Shown: positions 1-9,800, counted from the first letter of the stretch. The stretch is DNA of 64,000 nt from Melioribacteraceae bacterium (GCA_027030245.1 JALVFE010000021.1:310001-374000); one strand, 5' to 3'. Notes: a model not told the origin generated them from the letters alone. Numbers and translations: made by a program.

Positions 1-444
1 TTGGGTTTTTACAATATCGCCAACGCTTGCGGTAGTTTCCTTGGTGAACGTTTCATTTCCGTTATTCGTATGAAGACTGTTAGGGGAAGGTGATGTACCG
101 GAACCGGGATTAACATTCGCAATGTAAAGATCGAGATATCCGTCGTTATCATAATCTCCCCAAGACGAACCGCCTGAAACATACTTTTCGGTAACAATAT
201 CACCTGCCGTACTTACGGAATCGAAGGTTCCGTCTCCATTGTTTTTGTATAAAAATCCTTCCCATTGATAATTTTGTAAGCCGTTTGAGAGGTAAAGATC
301 AACATACCCGTCATTGTTGAAATCGCCCCATACAGTTCCCCAGGTAACATATTTGCCAAAATTTTCCTGAGGATTCTGAAATTGTTGAGCAAAAATTTGC
401 CCAGTGATACATAGAATTACAAAAAAAACGTAAAAATTTTTCAA
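1..444 (-). CDS. Secreted FG-GAP/VCBS repeat protein, 3' end cut by window edge
   Basis: Reading the minus strand from a TTG at 444 gives an open frame of 148 codons with no stop before the window edge. The first ~20 residues (KNFYVFFVILCITGQIFAQ) look like a signal peptide ending at an A-Q cleavage site. Two calcium-binding FG-GAP/VCBS-type motifs follow, GDFNNDGYVDLYLSN and GDYDNDGYLDLYIAN, about 50 residues apart, as in the blades of integrin-like beta-propellers. The TTG start is chosen because GGAGG lies 5 bases upstream and the signal peptide begins at once. Such proteins are exported and often act in adhesion or binding; the ligand cannot be told. It is probably unrelated to the peptide cluster. 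A 64-residue frame across 9-203 is out of phase with it and is a shadow. Confidence 0.85.
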   Translation of the reverse strand, partial: MKNFYVFFVILCITGQIFAQQFQNPQENFGKYVTWGTVWGDFNNDGYVDLYLSNGLQNYQWEGFLYKNNGDGTFDSVSTAGDIVTEKYVSGGSSWGDYDNDGYLDLYIANVNPGSGTSPSPNSLHTNNGNETFTKETTASVGDIVKTQ

Positions 445-694
445 ACCTACCTCCAGATATATTGTTTTGAGTAGATTAAGCCCTATTAGAAATTTGTAGT
501 CCCATAATAAAACAAATAGTACACTTATTCCGTGATGTTTGTCACATACGATAGTAAAGGTAGACTGATAATGCGGATTTTATGATTGACTCCCTACCAA
601 TCAGCCCTAAATTTCTTTAAAAAGTATCTGTCCTATTAATACGTTTTAAAATTAATAATTTGAGATCAATTCACAAATATTTTCAAACTACTTT
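445..694. other. Intergenic stretch, no gene seen
   Basis: This AT-rich 250-base gap lies between the lipoprotein gene and the FG-GAP gene, both on the minus strand. It should hold the FG-GAP promoter, but I find no convincing Bacteroidota-type -7 (TAnnTTTG) and -33 (TTTG) pair. A 7-base inverted repeat (634-640 with 651-657, loop of 10) is the only structure noticed. It is not followed at once by a T run, so I do not call it a terminator. Confidence 0.4.
450..454 (-). promoter_or_regulatory. Ribosome binding site (GGAGG) of the FG-GAP gene
   Basis: On the minus strand GGAGG occupies 454-450, five bases before the TTG at 444. It decides the non-ATG start of the FG-GAP protein, because no ATG in this frame precedes the signal peptide. 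Confidence 0.7.
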
Positions 695-1522
695 TTAGGG
701 TAAAATTAAGCCACCAAACGACCATCTATACAAATTTTGCGGAATATTATAGTAAAATGTATTCATCACTTCACCGTTTTCGTAAACAATAACCTTTGCT
801 CGGTTTGAACCGTTGCATTTTACTATTGCTCTATAATTATCCATTGTGATTGTAATTCTACCAACAAGGGAATATGTTTGACCCATTTTATAAAATTTTA
901 AGTTTTTTACACGGATTTTGAAAACGTTGTCGAATGTAACATCTTCGTGATTGTAGATACCAACCCATTTTCGTTCATATTTACCGTTAGCATTAAATAC
1001 CGGTGTCGAAAATAAATCCGTCCAAAGTCCGGTTAATTGATAAACAGTCTTATCTCCATAATTAGGTGCCGGACTAGCAAAACCGAATTGTCCCCAAATT
1101 AATCCGTAAGTATAAAGTTGAACAGCTCCATTTGGACTTTTTTGAGGATTTCCGTTTTCGTCTTGGTATTGTAATTTTACCGTAAATTCCCCATCGTAAG
1201 CATTCGGAAAACTTTGACTTTCCAAAGTTCCCTCCCATACGTGATAGCTTCCGTCAAAATGATATTTTTTCCCACCATTTGTTTTATTAAGAACTACGTT
1301 TTCGGATGTCAAAATCGAATGATCGGTTAAAAATTCACTTGCCGTTTGAAACGTTTCCGTTAATATTATGTTTGTTTGATGTTCAATTGCCTGAGTACTA
1401 AATTCGATTTTCTGCTCTGACGGCATTTCCGGTTCAACCGGTTTTGTGCACGAATAAATGAAGAGCGATAGTGTAAATAAAACTAAGATACTGAACAAAC
1501 TTTTACGTTTAATACTTCCCAT
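695..1522 (-). CDS. Putative lipoprotein of unknown function
   Basis: This encodes a protein of 275 residues. The start at 1522 (MGSIKRKS) is preferred over an in-frame ATG 17 codons upstream, because GGAGGG lies 4 bases before it and it begins directly with a signal sequence: positive KRK, then a hydrophobic stretch. The sequence IYSC ends at Cys25, a plausible lipobox, so the protein is probably exported and lipid-anchored. The remainder is rich in Tyr, Trp, Asn and beta-strand-like segments, with no motif I recognise. It is monocistronic and on the same strand as the NRPS operon, but separated from it by the plus-strand regulator. There is no evidence for a role in the peptide pathway. Existence of the gene is well supported; its function is unknown. 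Confidence 0.8.
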   Translation of the reverse strand: MGSIKRKSLFSILVLFTLSLFIYSCTKPVEPEMPSEQKIEFSTQAIEHQTNIILTETFQTASEFLTDHSILTSENVVLNKTNGGKKYHFDGSYHVWEGTLESQSFPNAYDGEFTVKLQYQDENGNPQKSPNGAVQLYTYGLIWGQFGFASPAPNYGDKTVYQLTGLWTDLFSTPVFNANGKYERKWVGIYNHEDVTFDNVFKIRVKNLKFYKMGQTYSLVGRITITMDNYRAIVKCNGSNRAKVIVYENGEVMNTFYYNIPQNLYRWSFGGLILP

Positions 1523-1526
1523 GGTT

Positions 1527-1532
1527 CCCTCC
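1527..1532 (-). promoter_or_regulatory. Ribosome binding site (GGAGGG) of the lipoprotein gene
   Basis: The minus strand reads GGAGGG from 1532 to 1527, four bases before the ATG at 1522-1520. It supports the shorter start of the lipoprotein. Confidence 0.7.
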
Positions 1533-1892
1533 GATTTATGTATTTTATTTAATCTTTGTGTCGAATAAATCAATAAGTGTAAAGATTTGTAATGTATAGT
1601 AAATACTTATTAATGAATTAACTAATTGATTTAGATTACCGCCTGAATAATTAGATAAATGAAGATATTTGTTGTTAAAAAACATCTTGATTTGGGAAAT
1701 GTTATTGATTTGTAATTTATGTTATGTTTCATTTTTTTCGCTCTTCTCCAAATAATACAATTCACCCCTTATTTTTCATCATTTATCGAAGAAAAATATT
1801 GGTACATACTTTGTAATAAATTTAAGTTGGAGTGTGAACAAAGCGAAAAAAAAACCGATAATATCAAGGTAAGGACAATTTACACGGTTAAA
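1533..1892. promoter_or_regulatory. Divergent intergenic region, lipoprotein / LytTR regulator
   Basis: This AT-rich region separates the minus-strand lipoprotein start from the preferred plus-strand LytTR start at 1893. It must hold both promoters if each gene has its own. I see no unambiguous promoter boxes, operator repeats or terminator. The right part (1719-1892) is open in frame with the regulator, but its 58 codons do not look like part of the receiver domain. Confidence 0.4.
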
Positions 1893-2678
1893 ATGACTAA
1901 AATATTAGTAATAGACGAATTTGGTTTTTCCAAAGACAAATTCCCCTCCTTTTTCGGGGATAAAAATATTAATGTCTTATCAATCGGAGAAACGGATAAT
2001 AACACGGAATTCTTTGATAAAGAAGTACCGGATATTATAATTCTTTTCACCGGAAAAGTGAACGCGAGGAATTTATCTTTGCTCAAAAAGATTCGGAATA
2101 GAAATGATTTATATTATCCGATAGTTATTTTTATTTCAGGCGAGATGTCAAGTTTAGATTTGAAAAGAGTCATGTCATCCGATATAGACGACGTTCTCTT
2201 TCATCCTGTTGAAGAAGCTGTTTTATTGAAATCCATAAAATCCCAGATTAAGAAAAGAGAGAATCTCCTTAAATATTTATCGAAAACAAAACCCACAAAA
2301 GCGGATAAATCAAAGTCCGATGAGAATATTCACCCCATTACATCAGATTATATTTTTCTCGACGACAAACATCATCCCGGTTTTTATTCGTTGAACAGTA
2401 TCATCTACATTCAAAGTTTAGGTGATTACACAAAATTATGCGTTGAAGGAAAAAGAAAAATAGTATTGCACAAAACTCTTTCTTTCTGGGAAAGCTATTT
2501 GCCTTCCTCAACTTTTTTAAGAATTCACCGGCAAACAATAATTAATTTGAAATATGTAGAAAGTGTGGAACGAAGCGGAGCTTATAACTACAAAATAAAG
2601 CTTCGAAATATTAAAGGGGAATTCACAATCAGCCAAAGGTATACAAAAAAAATCAAAAGCCGCTTAGGTGTAGGATAA
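1893..2678 (+). CDS. LytTR-family response regulator with degenerate receiver
   Basis: This is a DNA-binding regulator of about 261 residues. The N-terminal ~115 residues have a receiver fold pattern (KILVIDE at the start, PDIIIL, IVIFIS, HPVE). However, the site of the phosphoacceptor aspartate is Phe52 (PDIIILF instead of PDLILLD), and the conserved lysine of the KP motif is His104. Phosphorylation is therefore unlikely. The C-terminal ~105 residues form a LytTR domain (SIIYIQSLGDYTKL, then FLRIHRQTIINLKYV). The frame is open back to an ATG at 1719. The ATG at 1893 is preferred because the receiver begins there, although no good ribosome site marks either. Its last 15 bases overlap the end of the phosphopantetheinyl transferase gene on the other strand. 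By position it is a candidate regulator of the cluster; this is inference. Confidence 0.85.
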   Translation: MTKILVIDEFGFSKDKFPSFFGDKNINVLSIGETDNNTEFFDKEVPDIIILFTGKVNARNLSLLKKIRNRNDLYYPIVIFISGEMSSLDLKRVMSSDIDDVLFHPVEEAVLLKSIKSQIKKRENLLKYLSKTKPTKADKSKSDENIHPITSDYIFLDDKHHPGFYSLNSIIYIQSLGDYTKLCVEGKRKIVLHKTLSFWESYLPSSTFLRIHRQTIINLKYVESVERSGAYNYKIKLRNIKGEFTISQRYTKKIKSRLGVG

Positions 2679-3419
2679 TACCTCACAACAATTTTCCAAT
2701 TTAAATAATTCTATTTTAAGCATTTTCATTTTAACTGAAAGCGCACTTTTATACTCTCCGTAAATATCAAGATTTACCAATTCCCATTTACCATTTTCCG
2801 ATTTATCGAAGCGCACATCCAATATTTCCGGTTTTAATCCGGGGGTCAACTCAACATCGAAACTGTCGAGTGGAATCGATAAACCTTTCCCGATTCCTTT
2901 TATGAACGCTTCCTTGCGGGTCCAACAATTATAAAAACCTTCTGTTAACTTATCATCTTCGAGTTTGTTGAGTTTTTGAATTTCAACCGGCGAGAAAAAA
3001 TTTTGTGCTATGTCTCCCGAAGCAAATTCGACATTCATAAATTCAATATCGACCCCGACCGGAACTTCACGGGAAACCGCCAATAACAATTTTTCTTTCG
3101 AATGCGAAATATTAAATTGTACATTCGAGGGATTTTGTACAAAAGGCTTACCGTATTCGTTTGTTCCAAAATTAATTTCCGAAGGTTTTACGGAAAGCAA
3201 TAAAGATAATATCTTCCGCAGGATTCCGTGTGAGATGATATAATTGTTTTTATCTTTTTCGAAATGAAACCGGTTTGCTTTTACAATTTCTTCATTGCTC
3301 AAAAAAGTTTCAAATTCTTTCAAGCAATTTAGTCCGGCTATCAAATCAAATGCAAAAACGTAAACTTCATTTTTATCCGGAATTTTGAACGAGCCCCTAT
3401 TTAACTTTTGCGAAGGCAT
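2664..3419 (-). CDS. Sfp-type 4'-phosphopantetheinyl transferase
   Basis: This protein of 251 residues transfers phosphopantetheine from CoA to the serine of carrier domains, converting the T and ACP domains of this cluster to their active holo form. The family signature is clear: FNISHS at about 102-107, GVDIE at 122-126, and WTRKEAFIKGIGKGL at 166-180. The metal-binding acids D124, E126 and E170 are all present. The length is usual for the Sfp class rather than the short AcpS class. It is the last gene of the operon: its start lies 5 bases after the thioesterase stop, and its stop overlaps the oppositely directed LytTR gene by 15 bases. A dedicated transferase at the end of the operon fits the 17 or so carrier sites that must be primed. 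Confidence 0.95.
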   Translation of the reverse strand: MPSQKLNRGSFKIPDKNEVYVFAFDLIAGLNCLKEFETFLSNEEIVKANRFHFEKDKNNYIISHGILRKILSLLLSVKPSEINFGTNEYGKPFVQNPSNVQFNISHSKEKLLLAVSREVPVGVDIEFMNVEFASGDIAQNFFSPVEIQKLNKLEDDKLTEGFYNCWTRKEAFIKGIGKGLSIPLDSFDVELTPGLKPEILDVRFDKSENGKWELVNLDIYGEYKSALSVKMKMLKIELFKLENCCEVLSYT

Positions 3420-3424
3420 AAACT

Positions 3425-4153
3425 TTACGTATAAAGAATGTGGCTGACGAATTTAATAAATTCATCTTGATTCTTTGTGATAAAAAAATGGTCACCGGGG
3501 AATTCAAAGAATTTAAAACCGCTCTGAGTTAAATCGGACCAACCGATCATATCTTCCTTCAATACGGTTTGGTCGTTTGTTCCTCTTATGGCGATAAAAG
3601 GAATTTTCAATTTTTCCCTAGCGGAGAATTCGTATGTTTCGCACACCGTATAATCTGCTTTGATAATCGGGAGAAAAATATCCAACAATTCTTCACTTTC
3701 AAAAAATTCTTTGGGCATTCCGTTTAACTCTTTCAACTCACGGATGAATTCATCTTTTGGCAATTTATGCATAACCGGAGAGCGTTTATTAAATTGCGGA
3801 GCGCTATGCGAAGACAAAATCAGTTTTTCCGGTAATGGTAAATGTTTTTTGGATAATCTTCGCGCTATTTCGTATGAAACCAAAGCACCCATACTATGCC
3901 CGAAGAAATAGTATGGTTTATCAATATAATTTTTAATTGCACCGATAAGTTCTTCGACGAGGGAGTCCATATCATATTTTAACGATTCTTGGAGTCGCGA
4001 ACCCCGTCCGGAAAGCTCCACCGGAAGAACTTCCAAATCTTCCGGCAGATTCATAGCCCATTTTCTGTAAATGATGGCGGCACTTCCTCCCGCATAAGGA
4101 AAACAAAACAATCTTTTGGTTGCAGCTGGACGGGGATTTATATTGAGTACCAA
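3425..4153 (-). CDS. Type II thioesterase (editing hydrolase)
   Basis: A stand-alone alpha/beta hydrolase of about 243 residues, of the NRPS/PKS type II thioesterase family, which removes misprimed or stalled acyl groups from carrier domains. The family start RLFCFPYAGG is at 14-23, the nucleophile motif GHSMG at 85-89 (Ser87), a likely acid at Asp194 (GTNDQ), and the histidine in GDHFF (His222). The catalytic triad is therefore complete. The first start codon in a normal position is TTG at 4153, without a clear ribosome site. Reading from a rare ATT or ATA a few codons upstream, overlapping the MbtH stop, cannot be excluded. It sits between the MbtH-like and phosphopantetheinyl transferase genes with gaps of 17 and 5 bases, the typical helper set for an NRPS operon. 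Confidence 0.93.
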   Translation of the reverse strand: MVLNINPRPAATKRLFCFPYAGGSAAIIYRKWAMNLPEDLEVLPVELSGRGSRLQESLKYDMDSLVEELIGAIKNYIDKPYYFFGHSMGALVSYEIARRLSKKHLPLPEKLILSSHSAPQFNKRSPVMHKLPKDEFIRELKELNGMPKEFFESEELLDIFLPIIKADYTVCETYEFSAREKLKIPFIAIRGTNDQTVLKEDMIGWSDLTQSGFKFFEFPGDHFFITKNQDEFIKFVSHILYT

Positions 4154-4170
4154 AGCTTTTGAACCAATTA

Positions 4171-4410
4171 TTATTCGTTATCGTTATTTTGTTCTTTTTC
4201 CATTTCCTCCATTTTTTTACGGAGACTTAACGGGCGCATGTCCGTCCATACTTCTTTAATATAATCGAGACATTCCTGTTTCGTTCCTTGCTTGCCAACA
4301 TCTTTCCAGCCCGGTGCGTTTTCCTTATCAACCGGCCAAATAGAGTATTGCTCTTCGTGATTGATAACAACTTTGTAAATTGTTTTATCGTCGCTATCGT
4401 CCCAACTCAT
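4171..4410 (-). CDS. mbtH: MbtH-like protein, NRPS adenylation partner
   Basis: A protein of 79 residues. MbtH-like proteins bind adenylation domains and are often needed for their folding or activity. The family pattern is complete: [10 protein letters not shown] at 17-26, PGW at 33-35, and [10 protein letters not shown] at 55-64 near the end, followed by a short charged tail. A strong AGGAGG ribosome site precedes the ATG. It is the only MbtH-like gene in the window, so it may serve several of the 14 adenylation domains encoded upstream. The adenylation domains it binds cannot be read from the sequence. Confidence 0.96.
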   Translation of the reverse strand: MSWDDSDDKTIYKVVINHEEQYSIWPVDKENAPGWKDVGKQGTKQECLDYIKEVWTDMRPLSLRKKMEEMEKEQNNDNE

Positions 4411-4412
4411 AT

Positions 4413-4419
4413 TTTCCTC
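4413..4419 (-). promoter_or_regulatory. Strong ribosome binding site of the MbtH-like gene
   Basis: The minus strand reads CAGGAGGAAAATATG before MbtH. It is among the best Shine-Dalgarno matches noticed in the operon, which fits a small protein needed in amounts matching several large synthetases. Confidence 0.55.
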
Positions 4420-4427
4420 CTGAATAT

Positions 4428-5750
4428 TTATTTATTAGTAATTATTGTTGTTTCCGGAATTACTTCTGGTTTATATGCTAAAAATTTTCTTATATCGGAA
4501 CTGGCAGCTACATAAATGGTTAAAAGCAATAAAACACTTCCGCTTAATTCATAAATTAACGGGATGTTTTTACCAGTTAAATCACCTATTATACCAAACA
4601 CCGCCATGCCAATAGGAGTTAACGAACCGGCCAGCGTTGATATTGCACCATAAACCCTGCCTCTGATTTCCGTATCCGTACTTAGTTGTAAAATTGTTTG
4701 AATATGTACTTGAATAAATCCGTTTAATAATCCGCCCAGAATTAAAATTACTATCGCGCCCCAAAGATAAATATTTAGCCCCAGTAAAATAGTTAAGACA
4801 GCATTAAAAATCATCATAATTACAATTACTTTGCTCCTAGTAACGGGTTTTAATCTAACAAAACCTGCAACAATATAACCCAATACGGAACCAATTGCAC
4901 TCGTAATTATAAAGTATGAAATCCATACTTTGTCCAACATTAAAATATCTTTCACGTAAAACGGCAATAATAATACAATCGGTATAGTGAAGAAATTCAA
5001 TACGAGTGTTGTTAATACCAGTTTTTTCAAACCTGTGTTTTGCCAAATGAATTTCATACCTTCCTTTAGATCCCGAGTAAATTTATTTTTTGCTGTTCCG
5101 TCTGGATTAACTTCCAACTTCTTTTGAGGTATGGTTATCAATGATTTTGTGATCGCTCCGAAAACAAAAGTAATTCCGTTAATTAATATTAACATCGGCA
5201 TACCAAGTGCAACATACAATACACCGCTGACAGCCCAAGCAATTATTGTAGTAACTTGTGCGGCGGATTGTAAAAACGAATTTGCCGTAGTCAGTTTTGT
5301 CTTTGGTACCAAATCCGGTATGGCTGCAGAAATTGCCGGAGTAAAAAAGGATCTAACAATTCCGTTTATAAATGCAATCCCTAACAAAACCGAAACAATT
5401 AGCGAAATGTTATCACCCTTTTCATAAAAAATAAATGCTAAGACGAATATGATAACCGCGTTAATAACATCACTAAAAATTATAATAGCTTTTCTGGAAT
5501 GTCTATCCGCAAATGTTCCACCGATGGTTGCGAGCAAAATACTTGGAATACTGGAAATCATTCCCATTATTCCCAACAAACTGGCAGAATCGGTAACCTC
5601 GGTTATCCAAAGCAGCATTGCCATATAGTAAATTTGCGAACCGAATCTGCTTACGGTTTGGCCGTTCCAAAGTAAGAAAAAATCCTTGTTAAATAGTTTT
5701 TCCTTTATCGAATTTGAATTTTCTTTTTTCAATCTAAACCTTAATTTCAA
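4428..5750 (-). CDS. MFS transporter, probable product exporter
   Basis: An inner-membrane protein of 440 residues with about 12 hydrophobic segments, resembling the EntS/macrolide-efflux branch of the major facilitator superfamily. [14 protein letters not shown] at 24-37 opens the first helix. The loop 2-3 motif [11 protein letters not shown] is at 77-87, matching the MFS motif A pattern, and [18 protein letters not shown] lies in the C-terminal half. It is encoded 11 bases after the sulfotransferase and 17 bases before MbtH, inside the operon, so it most likely exports the finished peptide or protects the cell from it. The substrate is inferred only from context. No ABC exporter is encoded in the window, so this is the only transport candidate. 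Confidence 0.9.
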   Translation of the reverse strand: MKLRFRLKKENSNSIKEKLFNKDFFLLWNGQTVSRFGSQIYYMAMLLWITEVTDSASLLGIMGMISSIPSILLATIGGTFADRHSRKAIIIFSDVINAVIIFVLAFIFYEKGDNISLIVSVLLGIAFINGIVRSFFTPAISAAIPDLVPKTKLTTANSFLQSAAQVTTIIAWAVSGVLYVALGMPMLILINGITFVFGAITKSLITIPQKKLEVNPDGTAKNKFTRDLKEGMKFIWQNTGLKKLVLTTLVLNFFTIPIVLLLPFYVKDILMLDKVWISYFIITSAIGSVLGYIVAGFVRLKPVTRSKVIVIMMIFNAVLTILLGLNIYLWGAIVILILGGLLNGFIQVHIQTILQLSTDTEIRGRVYGAISTLAGSLTPIGMAVFGIIGDLTGKNIPLIYELSGSVLLLLTIYVAASSDIRKFLAYKPEVIPETTIITNK

Positions 5751-5761
5751 CTTGATAAAAT

Positions 5762-6844
5762 TTAATTGTATTTATATCCCCAATAATCGAAGTATTTTTT
5801 CCATCTGTTATATATCTTTTTCTTTAAATTTTCTTCAATCGGCGGATATTCGTTTTTCTTATAATTCCCGTTTTCTCCCAAATATTTTTCCAAAGCCGGT
5901 TTCAAATTTTGGAAATCTCCAATATCTATAGTTTCGTATATCTTTTTAATTGTTTCCGTAGTGTTAGTTTCCAAATCTTCAAAAGAAATATCAATAAAAT
6001 TGTTTTCATTCAGTAATTCTTTATCATCAAAAAAACATTTGTATAATGTTTCATACGTATTTAAGATTCTTTCATTTTTATCGTATTTAAAATTATTTTG
6101 AAAACTAGTTTTGGCTATTGCCGTTTCGTGTAATTTTATTGTTGATAAAAACACATTAAACGGATTTCGATGAATATGTATAAACTTGGCATTCGGATAT
6201 AATTCCAACAAAAATTTTATTCTCGCCGTATTTGTAGGTGATTTTAGAATCAACTGTTTTTTTTCAAGATAAGTCACTTTTTTCAAATATTTTGCATATT
6301 CTTCTTTCCATTCTTTAAGGTCTGCCTCCGAAATATTCTTTAAGCATAAATATTTTTCATAGTATTCATGTTTTGATGGAAAGACCCAACCAACTATTGG
6401 AGATTTAAGAGTAATAGCAGCCATAGCAAACTCTTCTTCCCCAGGCAACATAGGATGATGTTTAACATTATCCATCGTTCTTTTTTTAGCTTCTTTCGAT
6501 TCAATAAAATTTATATATTTTTTATTAATGTAAAGAAAAGCTGTCGGATGAATTACTTGATAAATTCGCGGGTAAGCGAAATTTGAATCTAACGATAATA
6601 GGTTGTGCAAAAATGTTGTCCCGCTTCTCCAGTGACCTAAAATAAAAATAGGATCTTTTTCCAAATCTATATTTTTCAATGATTCTTTTTCAATTTTTCG
6701 ATCGAATCTACTATAAAAAGAATTTCTTATACTTAAAAAAGTAATAACAAAAACTTGCGGTAAAGCTTTGAATGAAATGCTAAAAAAATGTTTTGCCAAC
6801 AATTTCATCCAATGATAAAACAGTATTCCGTATAAGCTATCCAA
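5762..6844 (-). CDS. Stand-alone PAPS-dependent sulfotransferase
   Basis: A soluble enzyme of 360 residues. It carries the 5'-phosphosulfate loop GHWRSGTTFLH at 70-80, the KSP segment at 201-203, and a 3'-phosphate site around HIHRNPFNVFLS (Arg226, Ser234). These are features of the Sulfotransfer_3 type family, which moves sulfate from PAPS to hydroxyl or amine groups. The loop GHWRSGTT differs from the SAPRSGSTLLRVM loop of the sulfotransferase domains inside the NRPS genes, so it belongs to another subfamily and is not a split-off copy of them. It lies 13 bases after the terminal NRPS gene and 11 before the exporter. By context it probably sulfates the released or carrier-bound peptide, for example on an aromatic or aliphatic hydroxyl; that is inference. 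Confidence 0.9.
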   Translation of the reverse strand: MDSLYGILFYHWMKLLAKHFFSISFKALPQVFVITFLSIRNSFYSRFDRKIEKESLKNIDLEKDPIFILGHWRSGTTFLHNLLSLDSNFAYPRIYQVIHPTAFLYINKKYINFIESKEAKKRTMDNVKHHPMLPGEEEFAMAAITLKSPIVGWVFPSKHEYYEKYLCLKNISEADLKEWKEEYAKYLKKVTYLEKKQLILKSPTNTARIKFLLELYPNAKFIHIHRNPFNVFLSTIKLHETAIAKTSFQNNFKYDKNERILNTYETLYKCFFDDKELLNENNFIDISFEDLETNTTETIKKIYETIDIGDFQNLKPALEKYLGENGNYKKNEYPPIEENLKKKIYNRWKKYFDYWGYKYN

Positions 6845-6857
6845 TTTTTCCTCTTGT

Positions 6858-9800
6858 TTAATTCAGTAATTGTGTCAATAATTTAGCTAACTTTTGAACT
6901 TTTGGTTGATGTAATATCGTATTATGATTACCAGGTGTTTGATAAATCTCTACACCGTTTCTAGCTAATTCTCCCCAACCCAAATCCGGACTTTCATTTT
7001 TTCTATCGTCCCTTTCAGTTGACTTAATCAAAGTTATTTTTAAATCACTTGGTAACGGTTCGTAGTTTCTCCAAGCATCTTGTTGAATTTTTAATATCTT
7101 CACATAGTTTTTGAATTGCTTAAACCGTATATGTTTTGGGAACTGCCGTTCTTTTTTTGCTTTCTTTAAAACATACTTTAATTGATCATCGTAAGACATT
7201 TTTCTTAACTTATCGATGGAAAATTTAATTCTTCCCATAAACATACCAGCTAAAAATTCGGCATCGTCTTCAGCTTTTGCCAAAGGTAAATAAGGCCCTT
7301 GATCCAAAATAATTAATCTTTCAACTTCTTCACCACGCTCGGTCAATTGTCGTGCAACTTCATAAGCAATTACAACGCCCATCGACCAACTACCGATAAC
7401 ATACGGTCCTTCCGGTTGATTTTCTTTTATTGCCGTTATGTAATAAGCCGCCATTTCTTCAATCGTGGTATGCGGTTCTTCTTTTCCATCCACACCTTTT
7501 GCTTGAATACCATAGAATGGGATGGAATCTTTCAGTTCATTTGCTAACATTGTGTACCAATGTACACTTCCACCAGAAGGATGAATGAAATACAACGGTT
7601 TGCGATGTTTATCATCGTGAAATCTCACTAATACGTTTGGATCAATTGTTTTACCGCTTCTTACTATTCTTATCTGATTGGCAATATTACGGATCGTAGG
7701 ATTCATAAAAAATTTGACCATAGGAATTTCGACATCGAATTCTTTGGATATTTTTTCCAATAAATTTATCGCTAAAATCGAATGGCCTCCGATTTCGAAA
7801 AAGTCGTCTTCCACACCGATTTTCTTCAAATTTAAAATTTCTTCCCAAACTTTAACCAATCTCTTTTCCAATTCGTCTTTCGGTTCAACATACTCTGCCT
7901 TTGATGCAATATTTTTAACGGCAAATTTTTCTAAATATTTTCTGTCAACTTTTGCATTTGGTGTTAAGGGTAATTCATCCAATTTGATTATCAAATTCGG
8001 AATCATATAATCCGGTAAATTTCTCTTTAATTGCTTTCTTACTTTACGTTCAATATCATCTTCATCCGAAACAACAAACGCAACAAGTTTTTTCTCATTT
8101 GCATTTTGTTCCTGTACAACTACTGCACAATCTTTTACACCTTGTATTGTTTTAATGTTTTCTTCCACTTCACCGATTTCAATTCTGTATCCCCTTAATT
8201 TTACTTGGGAATCTTTTCTTCCAACAAATTCAATTACGCCGTCTTTAGTAAATTTACCTAAATCACCGGTTCTGTATATACGACCATCTGCGAAATTATT
8301 CGGGACAAATTTTTCTGCGGTTAATTCCGGTTTATTATAATATCCGCGGGCTAAACCGATTCCGCCTACACAAATTTCTCCCACAACTCCAACAGGTACC
8401 GGATTCCCGTAATCATCCAAAACGTAAACATCCATATTATCAATAGGTGAACCGATCGGTACGCTGTTCCATTCATCCTTAATATTTTCAACTTTATACG
8501 ATGTTACTCCGATACTGCATTCGGTCGGACCGTAAGCATTAATTAAATCGTAATCTTTCATCCATCTTTTCGCAACTTCTTTCGGTAAGCTTTCCCCGGC
8601 GGAAATAATTGTTTTGAAATCATCGATTTTTTCATACGGTAAAACGCTTAACAAGCTCGGTGGTATTGTTGCAGTAGTAATCTTTTTATCTTTTATGGTT
8701 GCGATTAAAAGCCTTGTATCTTTTTTAACAGTATCATCCGGGATAACAAGCGTTGCGCCGGATAACAGCGCCATAAATATTTCCGAAAGCGAAGCATCGA
8801 AACCGAATGAAGCCAATTGCAAAACCCTGCTTTGACTAGTAACCGAAAAATCTTTTATTTGCGAAGTCGTTAGATTTTTTAACCCGATATGCTTTAACAA
8901 TACTCCCTTAGGTTTGCCTGTGGAGCCGGAAGTATAAATCATATAAGCTAAATCTTCACCTCTTATTTCCGGCGTATAATCATTATAGTGTTCAGGCGTT
9001 ACCTTTTCATTATCTGTGATCAAATCAACCACCTTCAGCATTTCATTTCCATAAGCAACCGTTTCCGTATCATCGGTAAGTAATAATTTTGTTCCGGAAT
9101 CTTGCAAAATATATTTTTTCCGTTCTTCCGGATAAGTTGAATCAATTGGCAAATAAACTCCGCCGGCTTTCATTACTGCCAACATATATTTTACAGTGTT
9201 TAATTTATTCTTGCATTCAACGGCTATAATGTTTTCTTTTTCAATTCCCATCTCACGTAGACGGTAAGCAATATTATTCGTAACAGCATCCAACAAGTTA
9301 TAGGAAACTGTTTCCCCTTCATATTCGATTGCTGATTTTTCTCCGAACGATTTAACGATTGCGGTAAAGTCATGAATAACACTTTCCGTTTTTAGCGGAA
9401 CACGATTTCCTTTACTCAGACTTAGTATTTTCTCTTTCTCATCTTCCGATAAAATTTCAATCTGTTTGAGTTTTAAGCCGGGATTTTCCGTTACTTTTTC
9501 GATTAAATTTTTAAAGTGCGAAATCATACGTGAAATCGTTTCGCCGAAGAACAAATCCGTATTAAACTCAAGCCATCCGTTAAATCCTCCGGCTGATTCT
9601 TCCATGTTAAGCGTTAAATCGAATTGTGCGGTTTTGTTTTCCGTTTCAATTGGCTCAATCGTCAATTCGGATGAACCGGATGTAGTAAGTCTGTTGTTTT
9701 GCAAAACGAACATCACCTGAAACAACGGGGTATAACTTAATTCCCTATCGGGTTGAATTTCTTCTACCAATTTTTCAAAGGGAACTTCAGAATGTTGAAA

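Noticed and set aside
9-203. 64-residue minus-strand frame
   Set aside because: It is out of phase with the FG-GAP protein, which has signal peptide, repeats and ribosome site support.
634-657. Inverted repeat TATTAAT / ATTAATA with a 10-base loop downstream of the lipoprotein gene
   Set aside because: The stem is only A-T pairs and no T run follows directly on the minus strand, so it is too weak to call a terminator.
1719-1892. 58 additional in-frame codons before the LytTR receiver domain
   Set aside because: They do not fit the receiver fold, no ribosome site marks the ATG at 1719, and the receiver starts cleanly at 1893.
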